Source: Acetobacter orientalis (GTDB lineage: Bacteria > Pseudomonadota > Alphaproteobacteria > Acetobacterales > Acetobacteraceae). From it: DNA of 32,134 nt. A program made the translations under genes and the position numbers. The DNA lies in the NCBI RefSeq assembly GCF_000963965.1, contig NZ_BAMX01000038.1, positions 1 through 32,134 of the forward strand, in the 5' to 3' direction. Below, piece after piece: positions 16,635-25,510 of the stretch (position 1 is its first letter; each line of letters begins with the position of its first letter). Below the pieces are notes generated by a model. The model was not told the origin of the DNA, searched no databases, and saw nothing but the letters and a program-made list of their open reading frames with translations.

Positions 16635-16991
16635 TCAGGATTTTTTAACAAATTCAGACTTAAGGTTCATAGCGCCAAAGCCCGGAATTTTGCAGGCAAT
16701 GTTATGGCCATCTGCCCCATCGGTCAGGCGAATACCCTTAACCTTGGTGCCGCCTTTAATGGCCTGAGAAGACCCTTTAATTTTCAGATCTTTAATAACG
16801 GTTACCGTGTCGCCATCTGCCAGCACGTTGCCGTTTGCGTCTTTAACACCATCAGCCCCATCGCCAGCATCTTGGCTGTCTGCGCCAGCGCTCTGGCTCC
16901 ACTCATTGCCACATTCAGGGCATACCCACAGGCTGCCATCGGGGTATACATGCTCACAACCGCAGTTAGGGCATGGTGTGTTGGTACTCAT
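16635..16991 (-). CDS. PhnA/YjdM family zinc-ribbon protein
   Basis: A 118-aa soluble protein. The N-terminal zinc ribbon has Cys7/Cys10 (CPNC) and Cys24/Cys27 (CPEC); the C-terminal half ([20 protein letters not shown] onward, then [17 protein letters not shown]) is the conserved PhnA domain. Despite the name, this E. coli family (YjdM) is not the phosphonoacetate hydrolase, and its role is poorly known. An Asp/Gly/Ala-rich linker joins the two parts. The start is ATG at 16991 with AAAGGA six bases upstream. It is a stand-alone gene convergent with hslO; no phosphonate genes are nearby. Confidence 0.9.
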   Translation of the reverse strand: MSTNTPCPNCGCEHVYPDGSLWVCPECGNEWSQSAGADSQDAGDGADGVKDANGNVLADGDTVTVIKDLKIKGSSQAIKGGTKVKGIRLTDGADGHNIACKIPGFGAMNLKSEFVKKS

Positions 16992-17184
16992 ATCTATCCT
17001 TTCCCGTTATGGGGCGCACCCTACTGCATGGGCCGCGCAATAGAAAGAGAGCTGCCTTGCACGGCTGTGCAGCCCATTATTGACCGCACCCGCTCCCGAA
17101 GGCAGGATTTCGCCGGGCAGACTCCGCAACACTGCCCTTTATTATCGTGTGTATAAGGTTTTCTGCCGTGAAAGGGTTTGCGCC

Positions 17185-18075
17185 ATGACGCTGTTCTCCC
17201 ACCCGTTTAAACTGTCTTGTGCAGTTGCGCTTGCGCTACCCGCTTTACTGGCAGGCTGCTCTAGCACGCCGCAACCCACTAGCTTTGCACCGTTACGCTA
17301 TACCTATCTGGGGCAAATTAACCTTAATGCCTCCCGGCTAGAAATACTGGATAACAGCACAACCAACCCGGTTGAAGGCGATATTGGCCCCCGCGCCCCA
17401 ACCCCACCAGCACAAGCCCTGCGCGACATGGCACAAGACAGACTGGCCGCCGCCAGCAGCAACGGTAGCACGGCACAGTTTGTTATAGACCGCGCCTCTA
17501 TACTGCACGAAACGGGTGGCACCCTAAATGGCCAGATGGATGTGCACCTAGATATTCTTAACCCCGGCGGCACACAGGCAGCCCATGCCGAAGCCCACGT
17601 AACCCGCATGTTGCGCCCAGACCCCGCCCAAGGCGATGTTGATAGCCAAGCCAATTTATACGACCTAACCCGCGACATGATGCAAAACATGAACGTGGAG
17701 CTTGAATACCAAATTCGTAGTTCTTTGCGCACATGGCTGGTTGATGCCGGGGGCACGCCTGTTGGCTCGGCCATTCAAACACAGCAACTTGGTGGCTCTG
17801 CCGCAACCAGCGCCCCAACCGATACAAACAGCACAACCAACCCGGCAAATGCCCCTGTAACGGTTGAAACACCCAAGGTAGACGTACCCGCCATTACCAC
17901 CCCCGCGGTTACAGTGGGGAGCACCCCCAGCACAGCAGCCAAAGCCATTACCAATAGCGAACCAGATGCCGTTTTTCCCGCAGGGGAAGGTGACGACACG
18001 CCTGCCAGCACCCCTAAAGTAATGTCTCCTAAGGCGGGTTATCTTAAACTGCCGGGCAGCTCAAAAACACAGTAA
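17185..18075 (+). CDS. Unrecognised lipoprotein with Thr/Pro/Ala-rich tail
   Basis: A 296-aa predicted lipoprotein of unknown function. The signal ends in LLAGC with Cys25. Residues about 35-190 look like one folded domain with alternating beta and helix (RYTYLGQINLNASRLEILDN near the start, QMDVHLDILNPGG in the middle, NVELEYQIRSSLRTWL at the end). Residues about 200-285 are low-complexity, rich in Thr, Pro, Ala and Val, and may span or decorate the cell wall. The start is ATG at 17185 with AAAGGG upstream; the open frame to 17080 is unlikely to be used. It is a single-gene unit with its own terminator. The N-terminal domain vaguely resembles small outer-membrane assembly lipoproteins, but no assignment is justified. 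Confidence 0.8.
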   Translation: MTLFSHPFKLSCAVALALPALLAGCSSTPQPTSFAPLRYTYLGQINLNASRLEILDNSTTNPVEGDIGPRAPTPPAQALRDMAQDRLAAASSNGSTAQFVIDRASILHETGGTLNGQMDVHLDILNPGGTQAAHAEAHVTRMLRPDPAQGDVDSQANLYDLTRDMMQNMNVELEYQIRSSLRTWLVDAGGTPVGSAIQTQQLGGSAATSAPTDTNSTTNPANAPVTVETPKVDVPAITTPAVTVGSTPSTAAKAITNSEPDAVFPAGEGDDTPASTPKVMSPKAGYLKLPGSSKTQ

Positions 18076-18096
18076 ACACGGTTTTTCATAACACCA

Positions 18097-18133
18097 CAAA
18101 AGCCTGCGGCAAAAATACCGCAGGCTTTTTTTA
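18097..18133. terminator. Bidirectional terminator, lipoprotein / TonB receptor
   Basis: AGCCTGCGG pairs perfectly with CCGCAGGCT across an eight-base loop, with AAAA before and TTTTTTT after. It serves the two convergent genes on either side. Confidence 0.9.
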
Positions 18134-18158
18134 TACTATACGCTCCATCAGCACTGTT

Positions 18159-20414
18159 TTAGAAAACACTTTGCACTGTTGTCATAAAATTACGTGGCTC
18201 ACCATAATAGTTATAGTAATTCACATTACCCAAGCGTTGATAGTATTTTGCGTTAGAAATATTGTTAATATTAAACGTAATATTCAATTCAGGCCGTAGT
18301 TGGTAACCCACCTGTGCACTCGCCACCACATAAGCGCCCTGCTTAACGGTACGAGCGTTCCCAAATGTGCTGCTTTGCGCGGTTACGCCGCCCCCAACAC
18401 TCCAAACATTGCGTGCCACTTCTGGCGCGGCAAAACGATAATGTGTCCATAGTTTAAACAAATGCCGTGGAGAATTAGGCGTATTGTGCAACCCTTGCAG
18501 CGCTGACCCACCATCTTGCAAAATAATGTTGTCGTTATAGGTATAACTCGCGTTAATGTCCCACCCCGGTAAAAGGCGGCCTATTACTTCAGCTTCCATA
18601 CCTTGGCTGCGTACTTTGCCAGCCGCATGGTAACAAGTACTGGTGCCAGACATACCGCATATAGGCGCTTGGTCTGCATCTTCTATCGCTTTATTGCGCT
18701 CAAGAATATGGTAGCCAGAGAGCGTTACATTCAGCTTTTTATGCAAGAAGTTGCCTTTAAGCCCACCCTCTAGCTGTGTGCCCCTTACCGGCTTTAAGCG
18801 GCCTGTCAGGCTATACGCACTTTGTGGCTCAAACGTATCTGTATAGCTCACATAGGCTGCAATATTGGGTGTCACATTCCAGATTAACCCTAAATACGGG
18901 GTCGGCACCGCGCTGTTTTTCTGGCTTATAACGTAAGGCGTGTTTTTGCTTAAATTTTTATATTTATACTCAAAAAAGCTTAACCGACCGCCCATCATAA
19001 GGTGCACCGTAGGCAGCAACTCAAAACGGGCAGAGCCATAAATACCGCCTTGCGTTGTTGGCTCGCGGTACATGGTTGTTATGGTGGGGTCTATACTTGG
19101 TGAAATAACCGGGTTGAAAATATCCAGCCCCTGCAAAGCCGTATTATTACGCCACGAAATTGACGCCCCACCATCATGCTCGAGGGCAGAGTCATAATTG
19201 GCACCAATTAAAAAATCATGTTTGCGGTTAAGAAAATGTACAGGCCCTGTTACGTACAGGTCGGCCCCATCGTACTGTTCTTTCACCAAAGACTTAGCAA
19301 CAATAAAATTGCCTGTATTTTGTGCGCTAATAGACCCATTCATGTAAGCGTACCGCATAGACGTATCGGTCATGCGGTGGCGGCCGGTCAGGCGCACACG
19401 CCATTTATTGTCAAACACATGTTCAAGCTCTCCCCCCACTTCATACATAGGGGAAGAGGTCGTGTTCCAATTTGCGCCAATGTAGCTGCTGCGCGGCAAA
19501 TGCAGGTCTTGCCCATTGGCCGCCCGTGGCAAGCCCATAAACCGCGTGGTGTCGTTTTTCTGGCCCATGCCATATAAAGATAGCGTTGTGTGCTCGGTAA
19601 TATGCACATCTACCGTGCCGTAAGCTGTCCAGCGCCGGTCGTGTGCAGAGTTATAAAAAAAGTCTCGGTCTGTACCGGCTAAAACCAAACGCCCGGTTAC
19701 TTTGCCAGAGGCAATGAGCGGCCCGGTTACATCTGCATCGGCATGCAGGTTATTCCATGAGCCCCCACTAAAAGACCCCTGCGCCTTAAAGTGGTCAAGC
19801 CCGCGTTTACGCACAAAGTTTACACTGCCCCCCGGTGGGGCAGAACCTTGAAACATACCGTCTGGGCCACGTAAAACTTCAAGCCTGTCATAAATAGCAA
19901 TATCAAATTGCTGGGTCATTCCCAAACCGCCAGAAGACGGCACACCATCAAATTGTGGGCTTAATATATAGCCTCTGGCCATGTACCCGGCGGTGCCATC
20001 TCCATATAAGTTCACACTTACACCGGGCACCTGCTTCAGGGCATCATCAACTGTATTCAGGTTTTGGTCGCGCATTTGTTGCCGCCCCAAGACCGAAACA
20101 GACTGCGGTATTTCATCAAGCCGCAGCAGCATTTTATTCATGGAGACAGCTTTAACAACATAACTGCCCGTACCATCGGTTGTGGCGTTCTTGTTACGCT
20201 CACCATGCACCACCAAACTTTCAACAGAAAGCGGCACGCTATCATCATCTGCTGTGGTTTTTTCTTGCTTTTTGCTGCTCTGCTCTTCTGCCGCACACGC
20301 AGGGGCCGCAGGCACAACAGCCGCTAGGCCCACACAAAGCAAACTCCATGGCCCTAGCCTCTGCAATTTTGTTTTTTGCTCTTGCAGGGGCAAGGCTGCG
20401 TTTTCAGGTGTCAC
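18159..20414 (-). CDS. TonB-dependent ferric siderophore receptor (FpvA/FhuE type)
   Basis: An outer-membrane beta-barrel that imports a ferric siderophore using TonB energy. The 751-aa precursor has a long-N-region signal peptide probably cut near Ala41-Ala42, a TonB-box-like ESLVVHG (65-71), a plug domain from about DEIPQSVSVLG (100-110) to LRGPDGMFQGSAPPGGSVNF (181-200), and a barrel ending in aromatic VQSVF. No STN signalling domain is present, so it should not drive a sigma/anti-sigma cascade itself. A cysteine pair, CGMSGTSTC, sits in a likely surface loop. The GTG start is the only one available after an in-frame stop. A Fur-like box and a palindrome lie upstream. No siderophore synthesis or ABC genes are adjacent; the ligand is unknown. 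Confidence 0.92.
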   Translation of the reverse strand: MTPENAALPLQEQKTKLQRLGPWSLLCVGLAAVVPAAPACAAEEQSSKKQEKTTADDDSVPLSVESLVVHGERNKNATTDGTGSYVVKAVSMNKMLLRLDEIPQSVSVLGRQQMRDQNLNTVDDALKQVPGVSVNLYGDGTAGYMARGYILSPQFDGVPSSGGLGMTQQFDIAIYDRLEVLRGPDGMFQGSAPPGGSVNFVRKRGLDHFKAQGSFSGGSWNNLHADADVTGPLIASGKVTGRLVLAGTDRDFFYNSAHDRRWTAYGTVDVHITEHTTLSLYGMGQKNDTTRFMGLPRAANGQDLHLPRSSYIGANWNTTSSPMYEVGGELEHVFDNKWRVRLTGRHRMTDTSMRYAYMNGSISAQNTGNFIVAKSLVKEQYDGADLYVTGPVHFLNRKHDFLIGANYDSALEHDGGASISWRNNTALQGLDIFNPVISPSIDPTITTMYREPTTQGGIYGSARFELLPTVHLMMGGRLSFFEYKYKNLSKNTPYVISQKNSAVPTPYLGLIWNVTPNIAAYVSYTDTFEPQSAYSLTGRLKPVRGTQLEGGLKGNFLHKKLNVTLSGYHILERNKAIEDADQAPICGMSGTSTCYHAAGKVRSQGMEAEVIGRLLPGWDINASYTYNDNIILQDGGSALQGLHNTPNSPRHLFKLWTHYRFAAPEVARNVWSVGGGVTAQSSTFGNARTVKQGAYVVASAQVGYQLRPELNITFNINNISNAKYYQRLGNVNYYNYYGEPRNFMTTVQSVF

Positions 20415-20437
20415 CTTAAGGATCTCGGCTTTCGTAA

Positions 20438-20498
20438 GTGATAATGCCTCGCAGTATCACTTTTATGTGAGAGTGAGCAAGAAATAATAATCATTCTT
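20438..20498 (-). promoter_or_regulatory. Putative iron-regulated promoter of the TonB receptor
   Basis: A 19-base stretch at 20480-20498 matches the Fur consensus at about 13 of 19 positions, including the run ATAATCATT. On the minus strand TTGCTC (20480-20475) is followed after 17 bp by ATACTG as a modest promoter. Over this -10 lies an inverted repeat with arms GTGATAATG (20438-20446) and CAGTATCAC (20452-20460), one mismatch, five-base centre. Iron control is inferred from the box and the gene type. Confidence 0.45.
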
Positions 20499-20550
20499 AA
20501 CTACTCTCTTTCCTAACACCCTCCATGTTGCCGTGCCGCGCTAGGCCAGC

Positions 20551-20565
20551 CATAACGGCGTTATG
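20551..20565. promoter_or_regulatory. 15-bp palindrome across the hrpB start codon
   Basis: CATAACG-G-CGTTATG is a perfect palindrome whose last three bases are the hrpB ATG. It could bind a regulator or hide the start in a hairpin; it may also be chance. Confidence 0.3.
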
Positions 20566-23133
20566 CCAACATCTTCTCTCCCTGCTGCTCTTTTCTCCAT
20601 TGCAGATGGCCTGCCCGTGCAAGAGGCTTTGCCTGCGTTATTTGCGGCCCTAGAGCGTACGCCAACGGCGCAACAGCCTGCCTCTGCCGTTTTGGTGGCC
20701 CCTCCGGGTGCGGGTAAAACCACAACCGTGCCCCCTGTTTTGGCCAAAGCCACATGGCGTAAAGAAACAGACCGCATTATTATGCTAGAGCCGCGCCGCC
20801 TCGCAGCCCGTGCGGCCGCACAACGCATTGCGTCTTTATTAGGTGAAGAGGCTGGCGGCTTTGTTGGCTACCGCACCCGGCTAGATTCCGCCATTTCTGA
20901 ACGCACACGCATTGAAGTGCTGACCGAAGGCTTGTTCCTGCGCCGCGTGCTGGCAGACCCCCTGCTGGAAAACATAGCCTGCGTTATTATAGACGAGGTG
21001 CACGAACGCTCGCTTGAAGCAGACCTAGCACTTGCTTTTTGCCTAGACCTGCAACGCACCCTGCGCCCAGACCTGCGGCTTGTGGCTATGTCTGCCACAG
21101 CAGAGACAGAGCGCCTTGCAGCCCTTATGCACGCACCGGTTTTTACCAGCGAGGGGCGCATGTTCCCGCTTACGGTGCACCACGCCAAACGCGACATAAC
21201 CCATGTGCGCGACATACCCGCAACAACTGCCAGCGCCATAAAACACGCCTTAGCCGAAACAGAGGGCGACATTTTGGTCTTTTTGCCCGGCACGGGCGAA
21301 ATACGGCGTACCACCACCTTGCTTGAAGGGTGCAGCGCAACCGTATTACCCCTGCATGGTGAACTGCCCCCCGCCGAGCAAGCCCTTGTGCTACGCCCCG
21401 GCGCCAAGGGTGAACGGCGGGTTATTCTGGCAACCTCTATTGCAGAAACATCTCTTACCGTACCCGGTGTGCGTGTGGTTATAGATGCAGGCTTTAGGCG
21501 CGCCCCCCGGTTTGATGCCGGGGCGGGCCTTTCTCGGCTTGAAACAGTACGCATTTCAAAAGCCGCGGCCCGCCAGCGTGCTGGCCGCGCAGGCCGAGAG
21601 GCACCGGGTACCGCCTTTTGCCTTTGGACAACCGCAACAGAGCGCGGCCTACCCCAGCACGACCGGCCAGAAATATTAGAAGCAGACCTAGCAGACTTTG
21701 TGCTGGCAACCGCCCTATGGGCCGATACAGTGGGCGAGCAAGACACCCCCCTGCCCTTACCAGACCAACCACCGGGCAGCGCTGTCGCTACTGCCAAAGA
21801 GCTGCTCATTATGCTGGGCGCACTGAATGATGACGGCACCATTACCCCCCTAGGCCGCACCATGGCCACATTAGGCACCCACCCCCGCCTTGCCGCCATG
21901 ATGCTGGCCGCCACCACAGAAGAAGAAGCCGCACTGGCAGCAGACCTAGCCGCTTTACTAGAAGAACGAGACCCCCTGCGCCCCCGCATGGCCGGCCGTG
22001 GTGGGCCGCCACCTGTACCGCCGTCTGATATCTCGCTCCGGCTAGACCTTATTGCAGGCGATAACCACCCCGATGCAGACCGTGGCGCCCTTGCCCGCAT
22101 ACGCCAAGCCGCCAGCCGGTTTAGAAACCGCCTTGGCCTAAAAAGCCGCCACCCAGCAGCCGGAGACCCCGCAGCCCTGCTTGCCGCAGGCTTTCCAGAC
22201 CGTATTGCCCTCTCTCGTGGTGAGACCGGTAGCTTTCGCCTCGCGAGTGGCACTAACGCCAAACTCCGCCGAGATGACAGGTTGGCCGAACAAAAACTGC
22301 TTGCTGTTGCGGGCCTGCATTTACGTACATCGGCAGAAATTAGGCTTGCTGCCCCATTAGACCTTTCAAACCTGCCACCGGCTTTACTGGCCCGCACCAA
22401 AGAGCAGGTTGAAACAACACTAGACCCCACAACCGGCAATATTCTGGCCCGCCGCCGCACCCGCATTGGCTGCCTGATTTTACGTGACCGTACCGAGAAA
22501 GTTGAAACCGGCAACGCTGCCGCCCTGCTCCTTATGCAGGCCAAAACCGCACCTGATAGCGCGCTTAACTGGTCAGATGCAGCACGGCAGTTGCAAGCCC
22601 GTGTTGAGCTAGCCCGTACGCTACCCGGCGGCACGCATGGCGTTACAGAAGACTGGCCAGATTTTTCAACAACAGCCCTTAGCAGCAGCATGGATGACTG
22701 GCTGGCCCCATGGGTAGAAGGCCTAACCTCTGTCGCGCACCTTAAAGAGTTAGACCTCAATACCCTGTTGCGCACGCACCTAGGCTACGCCCGCACCCAG
22801 TGGCTAGACACACACTTGCCCACCAGTTTGTCTTTACCGGGGGGCAGTGCAGCCGTGGACTACACACAGCCCGTGCCCGTTGCCGCTGCTCGTGCGCAGT
22901 TTTTTTACGGTACAAACCAAACACCCCAACTTGCCGGAGGGCGCGTGCCGCTTAGGCTTGCCCTGCTCTCACCGGCAGGCAGGCCGCAAGCCATTACGGC
23001 TGACCTTGCCAATTTTTGGCAAGGCGGCTGGGCCGATATGCGGCGCGACATGCGGGGGCGCTACCCCAAACATGAATGGCCCGAAAACCCAAGCCTAGCC
23101 CCCGCCAAACCACGGCCAGCCCGCAAAGATTAG
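20563..23133 (+). CDS. hrpB: ATP-dependent helicase HrpB
   Basis: A DEAH/RHA-type RNA helicase of the HrpB family; its cellular role is not well settled. Helicase motifs are in order: I APPGAGKTT (46-54), II DEVH (144-147), III SAT (177-179), V TSIAETSLT (291-299) and VI QRAGRAGR (338-345). The HA2-like region and the HrpB C-terminal domain fill the rest of its 856 aa, a little longer than the E. coli protein. It is transcribed divergently from the TonB receptor. No clear Shine-Dalgarno sequence is seen at the ATG, which lies in a palindrome. The HrpA alternative is excluded by the much shorter length. Confidence 0.95.
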   Translation: MPTSSLPAALFSIADGLPVQEALPALFAALERTPTAQQPASAVLVAPPGAGKTTTVPPVLAKATWRKETDRIIMLEPRRLAARAAAQRIASLLGEEAGGFVGYRTRLDSAISERTRIEVLTEGLFLRRVLADPLLENIACVIIDEVHERSLEADLALAFCLDLQRTLRPDLRLVAMSATAETERLAALMHAPVFTSEGRMFPLTVHHAKRDITHVRDIPATTASAIKHALAETEGDILVFLPGTGEIRRTTTLLEGCSATVLPLHGELPPAEQALVLRPGAKGERRVILATSIAETSLTVPGVRVVIDAGFRRAPRFDAGAGLSRLETVRISKAAARQRAGRAGREAPGTAFCLWTTATERGLPQHDRPEILEADLADFVLATALWADTVGEQDTPLPLPDQPPGSAVATAKELLIMLGALNDDGTITPLGRTMATLGTHPRLAAMMLAATTEEEAALAADLAALLEERDPLRPRMAGRGGPPPVPPSDISLRLDLIAGDNHPDADRGALARIRQAASRFRNRLGLKSRHPAAGDPAALLAAGFPDRIALSRGETGSFRLASGTNAKLRRDDRLAEQKLLAVAGLHLRTSAEIRLAAPLDLSNLPPALLARTKEQVETTLDPTTGNILARRRTRIGCLILRDRTEKVETGNAAALLLMQAKTAPDSALNWSDAARQLQARVELARTLPGGTHGVTEDWPDFSTTALSSSMDDWLAPWVEGLTSVAHLKELDLNTLLRTHLGYARTQWLDTHLPTSLSLPGGSAAVDYTQPVPVAAARAQFFYGTNQTPQLAGGRVPLRLALLSPAGRPQAITADLANFWQGGWADMRRDMRGRYPKHEWPENPSLAPAKPRPARKD

Positions 23134-23273
23134 GCGGGCCATAGCCGGGCATGAGCCGTGCTGTTTGCAGCACATGCTGTGTCATCTCTGTTACAACATA
23201 CGTGCCCCCCATTGCCTTTGGGCAAAAAAACGAGGCACAAAGGCCCTTAGACCAGAACTCAGCTTAGGGCCCT

Positions 23274-24377
23274 ATGAAGCGTTTTTTGTGCAGCCTGCCT
23301 GTTTTTGCCGTTACCTGCCTGCCTGCTTTTACGGCGGGCAGCCCTGCTGCACAGGCGCAAACTCTGCCCAGTTTTGCGCCCCCTGTACCCTTGGTGCTAC
23401 CACCCGGCCCCACCTCTTTTGCTCCACTTGTCCGTAAAGTTGTGCCTGCGGTTGTGAATATTGCTGTCACGCGCGATTCTGATTCTGGTAAACGCAAAAA
23501 GCTGCCTACGGCCGTAAAAGGCACCCCGCTAGAACACCGCCTGCGCGAGCGCATGCGCAAACATGGCGATGATATTTTGGGGGCTGGGTCTGGCTTTATA
23601 CTCGACCCTACAGGTTTTATTGTCACCAACGGTCATGTGGTTGATGACGCCGATAAAATTACCGTCTCCCTTATGGACGGGCAGGAATTTACCGCAGACC
23701 TAGTAGGCCTTGATACCTTAACCGATATTGCCGTTATAAAAATTAAAAGCCCAACGCCCCTACCCTACCTACAATGGGGCGACAGCCGCCTTGTGCAGGT
23801 AGGTGACTGGATTGTTGCAGCAGGCAACCCTTTTGGGCTGGGTTCTTCTATTACCGCAGGCATTGTCTCTGCACGCGGGCGAGATATAGGCACCGGCCCC
23901 TTTGATGATTTTTTGCAGCTTGATGCCCCCATAAACCCTGGTAATTCTGGCGGGCCAACCTTTAACCTTGCCGGGCAGGTTATTGCGCTTAATACCGCCA
24001 TTGTTTCCCCCACCGGGGGGTCTGTCGGGCTTGGGTTTTCTATACCATCTGAAATGGTTATTCCGGTTGTAGACGCCCTACGCCGCAACGGCCACATAGA
24101 CCGTGGCTGGTTAGGCGCAACACTTGAAGACGCTATAAACCACAGCGGCGCACGTGTAACCGAAGTAGACCATGACGGCCCAGCCGCAAAAGGTGGCTTA
24201 AAAAAGGGGGACGTGATTACCGCCATGAAAAGCGAGCCTATGGATTCAGCCCGCAGCATGATAAGAGCCGTTGCCGCCGCCCGCCCCAATACAGATGCTG
24301 AGATAACGGTACTACGCCAAAAGCACCAACTTACGCTCAGCATTCATATTGCCCAGCGGCCTATGTCTGAAGACTAA
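23274..24377 (+). CDS. HtrA/Deg-family periplasmic serine protease, single PDZ
   Basis: A trypsin-like quality-control protease. The catalytic triad is His121 (TNGHVV), Asp151 (LTDIAV) and Ser225 (NPGNSGGP). A Sec signal peptide ends near AQA (residues 26-28), so the mature enzyme is probably periplasmic. Only one PDZ domain follows (about 270-360), giving 367 aa, against two PDZ domains and about 470-500 aa in DegP. The domain count resembles DegS, but DegS keeps its N-terminal membrane anchor. The stretch KRKKLPTAVKGTPLEHRLRE (74-93) is a basic insert before the protease domain. It lies 140 bp after hrpB and probably has its own promoter. Confidence 0.92.
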   Translation: MKRFLCSLPVFAVTCLPAFTAGSPAAQAQTLPSFAPPVPLVLPPGPTSFAPLVRKVVPAVVNIAVTRDSDSGKRKKLPTAVKGTPLEHRLRERMRKHGDDILGAGSGFILDPTGFIVTNGHVVDDADKITVSLMDGQEFTADLVGLDTLTDIAVIKIKSPTPLPYLQWGDSRLVQVGDWIVAAGNPFGLGSSITAGIVSARGRDIGTGPFDDFLQLDAPINPGNSGGPTFNLAGQVIALNTAIVSPTGGSVGLGFSIPSEMVIPVVDALRRNGHIDRGWLGATLEDAINHSGARVTEVDHDGPAAKGGLKKGDVITAMKSEPMDSARSMIRAVAAARPNTDAEITVLRQKHQLTLSIHIAQRPMSED

Positions 24378-24429
24378 GCAACTCTCAGCTCACGGCCAGC
24401 ACATGCCCGTTTGTGTTACAAAAATATAC

Positions 24430-24456
24430 CCAACTAGCTTAGGTTGTTTTTGAAAT
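24430..24456 (+). terminator. Possible terminator after the Deg protease
   Basis: CAACTA pairs with TAGGTTG (one bulged G) and is followed by TTTTTG. The stem is short. It lies in the 119-bp gap between convergent genes. Confidence 0.4.
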
Positions 24457-24496
24457 ACCCGGCAATTAACTCATTCAGTTTCAAATCTATCGCCTT

Positions 24497-25354
24497 TTAA
24501 ATCATCTCCAGCGCAATTTTTTTGTGCGGTGGAGCAAAGGCGTGGTCAAGGTCGCTTAGATCTTGCTCTGTCAGGGTAATATCTTGGGCGGCAATATTTT
24601 CTTTTAAATGCTGCACAGACCCGGCTTTAGGTATGGCCAGCACATTACGCTGCCGGAGCACCCACGCCAGAGCAATTTGTGCAGGTGTTGCAGGGCCAGT
24701 GGCTGTTATGTGCCGTTGCGCCACCGCTTTAAGGCTTGGGTTTTGCAATAATGCGCCCCCTTGCCCAATGGGGGAGTACGCCATGGTCACAATATTACGG
24801 AAACGGTTGGCATCTAGCAGGTCATACTCAACGCCTCTGTGCTCTAGGCTATACAAAATCTGGTTTACCGCACATTCGCCGGGGTTAATGCAGCGTTCCA
24901 GTTCTTCAATGTCTTCAACATCAAAATTTGAAACACCCCAGTGCTTAATTAACCCTTGCTGTTTAAGCTTACGGAATGCCTCTACTGTCTCCACCAAGGG
25001 TACAGAACCACGCCAGTGCAAAAGGTATAAGTCCATATACTCTGTGCCCAAGCGGCGCAGAGAATTACGGCAGGCTTCTGCCACGCCGGGGCCAGACGCA
25101 TGGTTAGGCAAAACCTTGCTTACCAGAAAAACCTTTTCGCGCTCGCGGTAAATGGCTTCACCCACCAAGGCTTCCGAGCGGCCATCTCCATACATTTCGG
25201 CTGTGTCTATAAGGGTAATGCCTGCGTCCACCCCATAGCGCAGACTTTCAAGCTCCTGTGTCATGCGGGCACCTAAGGTGTCGCCCATGTTCCATGTACC
25301 CATACCGAGTGCGGGCAGCTTTGTACCATCTGCAAGCGTTACGGTTTTTGCCAT
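24497..25354 (-). CDS. Aldo/keto reductase
   Basis: A cytoplasmic NAD(P)H-dependent carbonyl reductase of the AKR superfamily. The catalytic tetrad is complete: Asp50 and Tyr55 (DTAEMYGDG), Lys80 (VSKV) and His113 (LLHW). The barrel ends with the cofactor segment AIPKAGSVQHLKEN. Length is 285 aa. It most resembles bacterial general-stress type AKRs that act on small aldehydes and ketones; the substrate cannot be told. The start is ATG at 25354 with a purine-rich AGG further upstream. It is a single gene whose long upstream spacer carries two palindromes and an octamer array, which suggests regulation. Confidence 0.92.
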   Translation of the reverse strand: MAKTVTLADGTKLPALGMGTWNMGDTLGARMTQELESLRYGVDAGITLIDTAEMYGDGRSEALVGEAIYREREKVFLVSKVLPNHASGPGVAEACRNSLRRLGTEYMDLYLLHWRGSVPLVETVEAFRKLKQQGLIKHWGVSNFDVEDIEELERCINPGECAVNQILYSLEHRGVEYDLLDANRFRNIVTMAYSPIGQGGALLQNPSLKAVAQRHITATGPATPAQIALAWVLRQRNVLAIPKAGSVQHLKENIAAQDITLTEQDLSDLDHAFAPPHKKIALEMI

Positions 25355-25389
25355 GACCTGAAACCTTTCTTTCTACCTCAAACATCTCT

Positions 25390-25437
25390 TTTCCAGCGCT
25401 GGAAAGCAAACATCGTTCCCGCACAAAGCGCTTCGTG
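25390..25437. promoter_or_regulatory. Pair of palindromes with shared AGCGCT core
   Basis: TTTCCAGCGCTGGAAA (25390-25405) is perfect. CACAAAGCGCTTCGTG (25422-25437) is a 16-bp palindrome with one mismatched pair. Both centre on AGCGCT, and their centres are 32 bp apart, about three helical turns, so they would lie on the same face of DNA. They look like operators for a dimeric regulator of the reductase gene. Confidence 0.4.
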
Positions 25438-25510
25438 GTTTTAGGGTTACCTGAGGGTTGGGTCTTTTTATGACACCTCACGCAGTCTTGCACATTACCC
25501 TACCACACCG

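Noticed and set aside
16635..16991. Phosphonoacetate hydrolase, from the name PhnA
   Set aside because: The protein is the small zinc-ribbon YjdM type, not the unrelated hydrolase, and no phosphonate genes are near.
20868..22775. A 635-codon open frame on the minus strand opposite hrpB
   Set aside because: It lies wholly within hrpB, whose helicase motifs are complete. The antisense product is Ser/Arg/Ala-rich with no recognisable domain, as expected from the mirrored frame of a GC-rich gene.
23119..23139. Hairpin GCCCGC/GCGGGC at the end of hrpB as terminator
   Set aside because: It spans the stop codon and has no T-run, so it is probably not a rho-independent terminator.
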